Below are positions 52,848 to 59,871 of a stretch of DNA of 64,000 bases, in pieces. The notes beneath the pieces were generated by a model that worked only from the letters and a program-made list of their open reading frames with translations, was not told the DNA's origin and ran no database searches. The position numbers and the translations under genes were made by a program. Position 1 is the stretch's first letter; each line of letters starts with the position of its first letter. Source of the DNA: Cognatishimia activa (lineage in GTDB: Bacteria > Pseudomonadota > Alphaproteobacteria > Rhodobacterales > Rhodobacteraceae); NCBI RefSeq assembly GCF_026016445.1, contig NZ_CP096147.1, positions 2,454,501 through 2,518,500 on the forward strand, read 5' to 3'.

Positions 52848-54407
52848 TCAGGAATCATGCAAACCGATCTCTGATTTTCGGCGTGCAATGAACGCCCGTA
52901 GCTCTTCATTGATAGCTGGATCAAGCATCGGTTCTTGATACTCTTCCAGCTGCGTTTTCCACATCTTGTTGGCCCGTTGTGCGGCGTCCAACTCGCCTTC
53001 TTCCAACCATTGTTCATAGCTGTTGTTATCAGCGGTCGTGGCACTATAGAACGCGCTTTCAAAGTTTTTCAGCGTATGTTCCGTGCCCAGATGGTGATCG
53101 CCCGGGGCATGAGCCAGAAGGCCTTCCAGCGCTTGCCCGTTCTCACTGAGGTCCAAACCTTCAGCGAATTTGGCCATCGCACCCAGCTGGTCACAATCCA
53201 GAATGAACTTTTCATAACCAATAGCGAGACCACCTTCGAGCCATCCTGCGGAGTGCAGAACAAAGTTCACCCCTGCCATCAGAGTTGGGTGAATTGTGGC
53301 GGAAGATTCATAAGCCGCTTGCGCGTCAGGAATTTTGGATGCGGTCAAAGAACCACCAGAGCGGAAAGGAACGCCAAGACGACGCGCCAAAGCAGCAATG
53401 GTGTAAAGCACGATCGCAGGTTCAGGTGTACCAAATGTCGGCGCGCCAGATTTCATCGACATAGAGCTTGCGAATGATCCGAAAATTGCCGGAGCACCGG
53501 GACGCACCAGCTGGGTAAACGCGATACCGACGAGGACTTCCGCCAAAGACTGCGCGGCGACACCCGCGGCAGTCACTGGTGCCATCGCACCTGCCAGAAT
53601 GAACGGCGTAATGATGCAAGCCTGGTTATTCGCAGCGTAGACTTCTGCCGCATCCAACATCGTGTCGTCCCACACCATCGGAGAAGACGCGTTAATGAGG
53701 CTAGTCATAACAGTGCGATCACCGAGATCACCGCCAAAACCGATACGTGCCATATCGATGGAATCCTGTGCACGCGAGCCTGCAGTCACAGAGCCCATGA
53801 ACGGTTTGTCGCTATACCGGAGATGGGCGTAGACCATATCGAGGTGACGAACTGACACCGGGATATCCACCGGTTCACAAACCGTCCCTCCGCTGTGGTG
53901 CATGTGCGGCGCGGTATAGGCCAGTTTGACGAAATTCTCGAAATCATGGAGCGTCGCATAACGACGCCCCTGGTCGATGTCGTGCACGAATGGAGATCCG
54001 TAGTTCGGCGCAAAAACCGTGTTCTTACCACCAATCTGCACATTGCGAGCTGGGTTCCGAGCGTGTTGTGTGTACTCGGAAGGAGCAGAAGCCTGAATGA
54101 TCTCACGGCACATGCCACGCGGGAAACGCACACGTGTCCCATCTACATGAGCGCCTGCCTGACGGAACCGTTCGATGGCGCTTGGCGCGTCACGGATTTC
54201 AATACCAACCTGCTCCAGCAGCGTGTCAGCATTGCGTTCTATCAGTGCAAGTCCATCCTCCGAGACAATCTCGAAAGGATCAAGCTTTCGTGTCACATAA
54301 GCTGGAGCTAAGATATCACTCGCTCCGCGCTGCGCACGGCGCCCCTGACGACCACCTCCACGACGGCCTTTACGGCTCGCCACGTTTGCGTCACTTATAT
54401 CAGCCAT
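52848..54407 (-). CDS. MttB-family (trimethylamine methyltransferase-like) protein, paralogue 3
   Basis: 519 residues, the same fold and landmarks as the two paralogues at the left: LIERNADTLLEQVGIEIRD near residue 60, SPMVWDDTMLDAAEVYA, SAGWLEGGLAIGYEKF and APGDHHLGTEHTLKNF. The His-rich GxxHxLGxxHT element is thus kept in all three, but the Pro-Trp-Arg-Thr segment of the others is replaced by VPFRSGG, hinting at a different substrate. The N-terminal tail is the most basic of the three (SRKGRRGGGRQGRRAQRG). No amber codon. GGAGAG precedes the ATG. An IclR gene lies upstream with two palindromes between them, then a dimethylglycine-dehydrogenase-like gene on the same strand. Confidence 0.87.
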   Translation of the reverse strand: MADISDANVASRKGRRGGGRQGRRAQRGASDILAPAYVTRKLDPFEIVSEDGLALIERNADTLLEQVGIEIRDAPSAIERFRQAGAHVDGTRVRFPRGMCREIIQASAPSEYTQHARNPARNVQIGGKNTVFAPNYGSPFVHDIDQGRRYATLHDFENFVKLAYTAPHMHHSGGTVCEPVDIPVSVRHLDMVYAHLRYSDKPFMGSVTAGSRAQDSIDMARIGFGGDLGDRTVMTSLINASSPMVWDDTMLDAAEVYAANNQACIITPFILAGAMAPVTAAGVAAQSLAEVLVGIAFTQLVRPGAPAIFGSFASSMSMKSGAPTFGTPEPAIVLYTIAALARRLGVPFRSGGSLTASKIPDAQAAYESSATIHPTLMAGVNFVLHSAGWLEGGLAIGYEKFILDCDQLGAMAKFAEGLDLSENGQALEGLLAHAPGDHHLGTEHTLKNFESAFYSATTADNNSYEQWLEEGELDAAQRANKMWKTQLEEYQEPMLDPAINEELRAFIARRKSEIGLHDS

Positions 54408-54599
54408 TTTCGCTCTCCACTAAGCTGATCGAACCCGTTCACATTAGGGCCCGTGTTAAACGTTTTTCTCCCACCGTTTTCCAAGCGCCGAGTGCTTAGG
54501 GGTCGTATAGTCAACCAGAACAATCAGAAGCCTGCGGCTCGCTCATTCAGTTGAATTACATGATCATCCTGGCAGACGGAAAGTGTTGGGAAAGGCATC

Positions 54600-54634
54600 G
54601 TTCCGCATCGTGGAACAATTCCATATTATGGAAT
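54600..54634. promoter_or_regulatory. Twin IclR-type palindromes upstream of mttB-3
   Basis: GTTCC-N7-GGAAC (54600-54616) and ATTCC-N7-GGAAT (54618-54634) are two 17-bp dyads with the same geometry, one base apart. TTCC/GGAA dyads are the usual IclR-family target. They lie in the 305-bp gap between the IclR gene and mttB-3, about 190 bp before the mttB-3 start; the rest of that gap shows nothing else I can name. Confidence 0.6.
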
Positions 54635-54712
54635 GCTAGCATGCGAAAATAAGCTCTGTCACCAAAATTCAATTCGCTGACGGTAGATATTCGGCAGAAA
54701 AATCGGGGAAAG

Positions 54713-55468
54713 TTAAAGATACCGACCCATCAGCCGACTAGACACACGTTGCGCGGTTTTCATGACCGCTTCGGTGATCGAATCTTTTTTGTCGGACCCA
54801 GGAAAACGATAAGAAGGACCGTGAGCATGAATCGCTGCTATCGCTGCGCCTGATGCGTTGAAAATCGGAGCTGCAACAGAGTTCAGCTCATCTGACATTT
54901 CCGCCTCACACCATGCAAACCCGTTGGTTTTTGCGACGTCCAGGCGGCGGCGCAGAAGCTCCGGGTCAATGGTGGAATTCTCTGTCCAGGCCTTCAGGGG
55001 TTGATCCAGAATGCCTGTGACGATGGCGTCATCAGCATGAGCTAACAAAATAATCCCGGATGAAGTCACGTGGGCATCGACTCGCTCTCCGGTCCAGTTT
55101 CGAACCTGAACTTCCTGCTGGCTCGCCACCTGATCATAGTAAAACATACCGCCGTCTTCCAAGACGCCTAACCCAGCTGCTTCCCCAATCTCTTCAACCA
55201 AATCGGTTAGATAGGGGCGGACAATAGGGATCAGATTTTGGCCTATTCTTGGGTTTGGGGAAAGCTCTGCAATCACTTTGCCCAACCCGTAGGTACCCAA
55301 CGCCTCATTCTGCTCAACGGCACCAACTTCAACCAGCGTGGCAAGCAGTCTCGCAACTGTACTTTTTGGGAGCTCAGTGCGAATTGCGATCTCCGACACA
55401 CCTGAAGGACCGGTTGAAAGGCTTTGGAGGATCGAGAATGCTCGACGCACCGATTGAACTGTCGACAT
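54713..55468 (-). CDS. IclR-family transcriptional regulator
   Basis: 251 residues: N-terminal winged HTH (VRRAFSILQSLSTGPSGVSE, then LPKSTVARLLATLVEVGAVE) and a C-terminal GAF-like effector domain (APIFNASGAAIAAIHAHGPS). The ATG has a strong AGGAGG. It is placed between the dimethylglycine-dehydrogenase-like gene and mttB-3 on the same strand. Two matching palindromes downstream of it, before mttB-3, are the likely binding site. Effector unknown. Confidence 0.92.
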   Translation of the reverse strand: MSTVQSVRRAFSILQSLSTGPSGVSEIAIRTELPKSTVARLLATLVEVGAVEQNEALGTYGLGKVIAELSPNPRIGQNLIPIVRPYLTDLVEEIGEAAGLGVLEDGGMFYYDQVASQQEVQVRNWTGERVDAHVTSSGIILLAHADDAIVTGILDQPLKAWTENSTIDPELLRRRLDVAKTNGFAWCEAEMSDELNSVAAPIFNASGAAIAAIHAHGPSYRFPGSDKKDSITEAVMKTAQRVSSRLMGRYL

Positions 55469-55514
55469 AAAGCCACCTCCTATTGAAGGCAGCTTTACAC
55501 CAAGACGCCGCTGG

Positions 55515-55551
55515 ACCCAACCAATTGTCCTATCTCAATAATCAGTTGGGT
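55515..55551 (-). terminator. Hairpin between the dehydrogenase-like and IclR genes
   Basis: ACCCAAC (55515-55521) pairs with GTTGGGT (55545-55551), seven bases after the dehydrogenase stop. The loop is long and contains a further weak AATT/AAT pairing; no T-run follows. Possibly a partial terminator. Confidence 0.35.
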
Positions 55552-55557
55552 TCTTAC

Positions 55558-58119
55558 TTAGCTGCGTGGCTTCAGGTTTTCTGGGTCATAAAGCGGCGCA
55601 TAACCAACACCAGCCACTTCAACCGGGTAGATTTCGTCGAAGTATGACACCGTCAGCTTCTCACCGACCTTGCAGTATTCCCAAGGCAAATAGGCCAAAG
55701 CGATGTTCTTGCCGATAGTCGGGCCAAAGGCGACAGAGGTCGTGTAAGACCGGCGACCCACTGAATCGACCAAGGTTTCCCCTGTCTCAGGATGCATGAC
55801 CGGCATCTGACCAACCGGGTAACGTGCAACGCCATTCCGGTCAGTGTTTTCAGTCATGACCAAAGTACACAGCATGGCTGGCTGATGCTCACGAGCGCGG
55901 TATTCCAGGTGCTTTTCCTTACCCCGGAAGTCAGCTTCCTTGACCTTTGGACGCGCGAGATCGCCTTCGTAGAGGTTGTATTCAGTCTGCAAATCCGCGT
56001 TCTGAAGACGCAGGGATTTTTCCATCCGGCGAGAGTTGGCATAGGTTTCAACACCCATCGCCATGATGCCTTCAGCGCGCAGTGCGTCCCAGACGGCCAA
56101 ACCGTCTTCGTAACGCATGTGCAGCTCCCAACCCTGCTCACCCACATAGGAAATGCGGAATGCAGAAACGGTTTTGCCCGCGATCTCGATGTTTTTGATG
56201 GCGGCGAATGGGAAGTTCTCGATGTCCAGCCCATCAGGATCAGCCACAACCTTTTTCAGGTTCTCACGCGCATTTGGACCCCAGATGCCAATGGTGGTGA
56301 AGTCTGTGGTGACGTCGGTGATGGTGACATCAAAGCCTTTGTCCTGCGCGATGCGGCGCATGTACTGGAAATCCCGAGGACCAGCGTCGGCACCATTCAC
56401 CAGCCGTCCGCGGTCTTCCATGCGGAAGATGGTGAAGTCCGCCCGCACCATGCCTTCGTCATCCAGCATGTGGGTGTAGATACCCTTGCCGATGTTCTTC
56501 TCGCCGCCGATCTTTGCAGCACAGAGCCATTCCAGCATTTCAACGTGATCCGGACCCGCGATATCGGTCATGTGGAAATGCGACAGGTTGATGATCGCGC
56601 AATCCGCACTCATCTCCAGCTGTTCGGCGTTGGAGACGCGCCAAAAGTGGCGGTTGTCCCACTCGTTTTCACGCACTGGTACCTGGTCCGCGTATTTCTC
56701 TAGCAGGTGCTCGTTGGCTGCATATCCATGCGCCCGTTCCCAGCCGCCGAGTTCCATGAAGTAGCCACCCAGTTCAACTTCGCGCTCGTAGAATGGCGAG
56801 CGACGCACGCCGCGTCCCAACGAGAACGGCTCGCGTGTGTGGACAGGCGGGTTGTAGATTTTCTGAGCTGTTTCGTAGCAGCGGTCGTGAATGTACTGCT
56901 TTTCCAACTGGTAGTCGTTGAAGCGTGAGAAATCGATGCCGTTGTGGTCGATGTGGGTGCGTCCGTCGGTCATCCAATCGGCCAGCAATTTCGCCATGCC
57001 CGGCGCATCTTTCACCCAGATCGCAACCGCATACCAAAGGCCACGCAGCTTCTGGCTTTCACCAATCGACGGACCGCCATCTGTTGTGGTTTGCAGCAGG
57101 CCGTTGAAGGAATGGTTCTCACGATACCCCAGCTCACCTAGGATAGGGGTCAGCTCCATCGCACGTTCCAGCGGGTCCATGACCTCTTCCAACTCCAGAT
57201 CGCGCTGTGAAGGGGAAAGACGCGCCTCTTCCTTTGGAAGGATCTCATTTGGATGCACCAGATGCGGGTCTTTTTCGTAGTAGTAACCCCATTCGATCTG
57301 GCCACCCTCGGTGGTGTTTGGATCGCCCGTGTCGCGCAGGTAGGCAGAGTTACCCTGATCACGCAGCAGTGGGTAGCCGATCTCAAGGCCGGTATCTTTG
57401 AATTCATCGTAGCCGCTGAAGAAGGTCAGCGGGTGATCTACCGGCATGACCGGCAGGTCTTCATCTGCCATTTCAGCAATCAGACGACCCCAGAGGCCTG
57501 CACACACGATCACGTGGTTCGCATGAATGTCACCACGGGAGGTCTTCACACCGATAATGCGATTGCCTTCGGTGATCAGATCAAGCGCCGGGGTGTTGGC
57601 GAAGGACTGCAACTTGCCGGTTTTTTCCGCGCCATCGATCAGCTTGCCAGCAACGGTCTGTGACCGTGGCACAACGAGGCCAGCATTTGGATCCCACAAA
57701 GCAGCCTGAATTTGATCTTCTTCCAGAAGAGGAAACTTTGCTTTCGCTTCTGCCGGCGTCATCATCGACAGGTTGGTGCCAAAAATTTTGCCGGTATCGA
57801 TGCGGCGCTTTTCTTCTTCGAGACGCTCGGTATCACCATTGCGCACGACCTCGATGCCGCCGATGCGTGAGTAGTGGCCCATCTTCTCGTAGAAATCCAT
57901 CGAGTACATGGTGGTCCAAGCAGTCAGATAATCATGACCGGTGGAGAAGCAGAAGTCCGACGCGTGGGCCGTCGAACCAACGTCGGTTGGGATACCAGAT
58001 TTGTCGATACCGACGATGTCATCCCACCCGTTTTCGATAAGGTGGTGGGCAACCGAAGCCCCAACGATACCGCCGAGTCCAACGATGACCACGTTTGCTT
58101 TCTGAGGAAATCCGGCCAT
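55558..58119 (-). CDS. Dimethylglycine-dehydrogenase-like FAD-GcvT protein, second paralogue
   Basis: 853 residues: N-terminal DAO-type FAD domain (VVIVGLGGIVGASVAHHL), linker, and C-terminal GcvT/aminomethyltransferase domain (LSHFHMTDIAGPDHVEMLEWL, then YVGEQGWELHMRYEDGLAVW; core SYVGEQGWELHM). At the position where dimethylglycine dehydrogenases have WHAAG the protein reads STAHASDF, keeping the His (H52) that could carry covalent FAD but changing its surroundings. It is clearly divergent from the 817-residue protein at the left end. No signal peptide. It precedes the IclR and mttB-3 genes and diverges from a GlxA regulator. Likely oxidative demethylation of a methylated amino acid with THF as C1 acceptor; substrate unknown. 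Confidence 0.85.
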   Translation of the reverse strand: MAGFPQKANVVIVGLGGIVGASVAHHLIENGWDDIVGIDKSGIPTDVGSTAHASDFCFSTGHDYLTAWTTMYSMDFYEKMGHYSRIGGIEVVRNGDTERLEEEKRRIDTGKIFGTNLSMMTPAEAKAKFPLLEEDQIQAALWDPNAGLVVPRSQTVAGKLIDGAEKTGKLQSFANTPALDLITEGNRIIGVKTSRGDIHANHVIVCAGLWGRLIAEMADEDLPVMPVDHPLTFFSGYDEFKDTGLEIGYPLLRDQGNSAYLRDTGDPNTTEGGQIEWGYYYEKDPHLVHPNEILPKEEARLSPSQRDLELEEVMDPLERAMELTPILGELGYRENHSFNGLLQTTTDGGPSIGESQKLRGLWYAVAIWVKDAPGMAKLLADWMTDGRTHIDHNGIDFSRFNDYQLEKQYIHDRCYETAQKIYNPPVHTREPFSLGRGVRRSPFYEREVELGGYFMELGGWERAHGYAANEHLLEKYADQVPVRENEWDNRHFWRVSNAEQLEMSADCAIINLSHFHMTDIAGPDHVEMLEWLCAAKIGGEKNIGKGIYTHMLDDEGMVRADFTIFRMEDRGRLVNGADAGPRDFQYMRRIAQDKGFDVTITDVTTDFTTIGIWGPNARENLKKVVADPDGLDIENFPFAAIKNIEIAGKTVSAFRISYVGEQGWELHMRYEDGLAVWDALRAEGIMAMGVETYANSRRMEKSLRLQNADLQTEYNLYEGDLARPKVKEADFRGKEKHLEYRAREHQPAMLCTLVMTENTDRNGVARYPVGQMPVMHPETGETLVDSVGRRSYTTSVAFGPTIGKNIALAYLPWEYCKVGEKLTVSYFDEIYPVEVAGVGYAPLYDPENLKPRS

Positions 58120-58185
58120 TCAATTCTTCCTTGTCGCAAAGACGTCCGAGTAAGAGGCGCGGCAAAGACCCCGCCATTTTGAGAA

Positions 58186-58209
58186 TTTTGCCGACTTATT
58201 GCGGCAAAA
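58186..58209. promoter_or_regulatory. Inverted repeat in the divergent GlxA/dehydrogenase promoter region
   Basis: TTTTGCCG and CGGCAAAA (8-bp perfect arms, 8-bp spacer) lie midway between the two divergent start codons. A further GCGGCAAAG half-site occurs near 58159. This arrangement suits an AraC-family dimer or a general repressor; the adjacent GlxA-type regulator is the natural candidate. Confidence 0.5.
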
Positions 58210-58280
58210 AATAGAATGTTTGCGCCAAAAGCGGATTATCGCTACGACATAGCTTACAAAGTCAACGAAGGCAGAAGTTG

Positions 58281-59312
58281 ATGTCCGAGATCCAAAACCG
58301 CTCAACCACCATGAGACCGGGAAAATCGCCAGACAAACCTGAAGCACCTCGTCTTTCGGTGGGGTTTATTCTGACGCAAAAATTCACGCTCTGCGCCTTT
58401 GCGAACTTTGTCGATGTGCTACGTCTTTCAGCGGATGAAGGCGACCGCAGCCGGCCCATTCTCTGCAAATGGACGGTTCTGTCCGATACGATGAACCCGG
58501 TTATGTCGAGCAGTGGCATTTCTGTTCAGCCCAATGAACGGCTCGGTGATCCAAGTCGGTTTGATTATCTGGTCGTTGTTGGAGGGTTGATGGATGAAAC
58601 TCCAACCCTAAGCCCCGCCTATCACAAGTTCCTCCAACGCGCGGCGGATCAGGGCGTCCCACTGATAGGCGTTTGCACAGGCGTCTTTTTCCTGCACAAG
58701 GCAGGTTTATTGAATGGATACAAATGCTGTGTCAGTTGGTTCCATCATCTTGATTTCCTGGAACAATTTGAGGGCTTGAACCCGGTTTCAGATCAGATTT
58801 TCGTCGTAGATCGAGACCGGCTCACATGTTCGGGTGGTGCGAGTTCTGCGCATTTGGCAGCGTTTCTGGTGGATCGCCATGTCGGCCGCGCTCAGGCCAG
58901 TAAAAGCCTGCATGTCATGATGATTGATGAGGCTCTTCAAGCGGAGAAACCTCAACCGGGCACGCCAATTCGCATGAAAACAAAAGATCCGATTGTGCAA
59001 CGGGCATTGCTTCTGATGCAGCAGAATATCGATGTGCCGATATCGATCACTGAGTTGTCCAAACGTCTTGGCAACAGCAAGCGCCAAGTTGAACGCCATT
59101 TCCGGGATACACTCGATACATCACCGCAGGCGGCTTACTTAGAAATCCGCTTGGATATCGCGCGCTATCTCGTGGAGTCGACCAGTAAGCCAGTTGGCCA
59201 AATTGCGATGGATTGCGGCTTTTGCGACTCATCGCACATGAGCCGCATGTTCCGCCGACAATTTGGTGACACACCTAAATCCATCCGCCAAAATCAACCG
59301 CTGGAGGCCTGA
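58281..59312 (+). CDS. GlxA-type AraC-family transcriptional regulator, second copy
   Basis: 343 residues from the ATG at 58281 (a TTG one codon earlier is possible). The N-terminal DJ-1/PfpI-like domain (VGFILTQKFTLCAFANFVDVLRLS; core FILTQKFTLCAFANFVD) has GVCTGVFFLHKAGLL with the elbow Cys. The C-terminal AraC HTH pair is SITELSKRLGNSKRQVERHF and IAMDCGFCDSSHMSRMFR. It resembles GbdR/CdhR-type sensors of betaine or carnitine metabolism. It diverges from the second dimethylglycine-dehydrogenase-like gene and ends three bases from the convergent soxG stop, so it sits between the two demethylating systems and may control both. Confidence 0.9.
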   Translation: MSEIQNRSTTMRPGKSPDKPEAPRLSVGFILTQKFTLCAFANFVDVLRLSADEGDRSRPILCKWTVLSDTMNPVMSSSGISVQPNERLGDPSRFDYLVVVGGLMDETPTLSPAYHKFLQRAADQGVPLIGVCTGVFFLHKAGLLNGYKCCVSWFHHLDFLEQFEGLNPVSDQIFVVDRDRLTCSGGASSAHLAAFLVDRHVGRAQASKSLHVMMIDEALQAEKPQPGTPIRMKTKDPIVQRALLLMQQNIDVPISITELSKRLGNSKRQVERHFRDTLDTSPQAAYLEIRLDIARYLVESTSKPVGQIAMDCGFCDSSHMSRMFRRQFGDTPKSIRQNQPLEA

Positions 59313-59315
59313 GCG

Positions 59316-59870
59316 TTAGGCGATTTCCTGTGCCAACTCTTTGCACCCTGTTGCCAATGTCTGAGCGACATAGGGTGCAAAGCTGTTCCAAACGTCTAAC
59401 CTGAAACGATCCGGCGCGTCCCGCCAGAGGATGACGCTGGCGCCATCAAAAACGGTTCTTCTCGCCGAGCCAATTGGGAACGCTTCGATATTTCTAGGGC
59501 AGCCGATTGTCATCAAATCGGATGCATTGGGTCCAGATATCTCAAATGTGATCTCGCGAGCGCTGATGTCCACCAAGCTAAGAGGCTGATTTTCCGCGGC
59601 TTGTGCGAACCCCGCAGCGAGTTTACCGGCGCGTTTCGCATTTGCCAGGATCAGCCACTCATCCGGGCCTAGACACAAGACCTCCAGACCCTCGGATTGC
59701 ATGCATGAGCCAATCTCTGTGCTCAATGCCATACCGAGGGCGTCGTTTAAGGCACTCAAATCTCCGCGCGCCCGTAGCGAATATCGGACCACTGGTTTGC
59801 CCAAGGTCACTTTGGCCGCAGGGGTATCCGCAATGGTTTGCGGCATTGGGAAAGAAAATGATTTGCCCAT
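59316..59870 (-). CDS. soxG: Sarcosine oxidase gamma subunit
   Basis: 184 residues, the usual size for SoxG, a small GcvT-like subunit of the heterotetrameric sarcosine oxidase. Family stretches are LCLGPDEWLILA, PLSLVDISAREITFEISGPNASDLM (core DISAREITFEISGPNA) and a C-terminal RDAPDRFRLDVWNSFAPYVAQTL region. Its ATG follows the soxA stop by one base, with GGAGG inside the end of soxA. It is the last gene of soxBDAG. Confidence 0.9.
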   Translation of the reverse strand: MGKSFSFPMPQTIADTPAAKVTLGKPVVRYSLRARGDLSALNDALGMALSTEIGSCMQSEGLEVLCLGPDEWLILANAKRAGKLAAGFAQAAENQPLSLVDISAREITFEISGPNASDLMTIGCPRNIEAFPIGSARRTVFDGASVILWRDAPDRFRLDVWNSFAPYVAQTLATGCKELAQEIA

Positions 59871-59871
59871 G

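Noticed and set aside
52607..52891. Basic 94-codon open frame between the Anbu cluster and mttB-3
   Set aside because: No good ribosome site, no family resemblance, low-complexity basic composition, and it overlaps the end of mttB-3 on the opposite strand.
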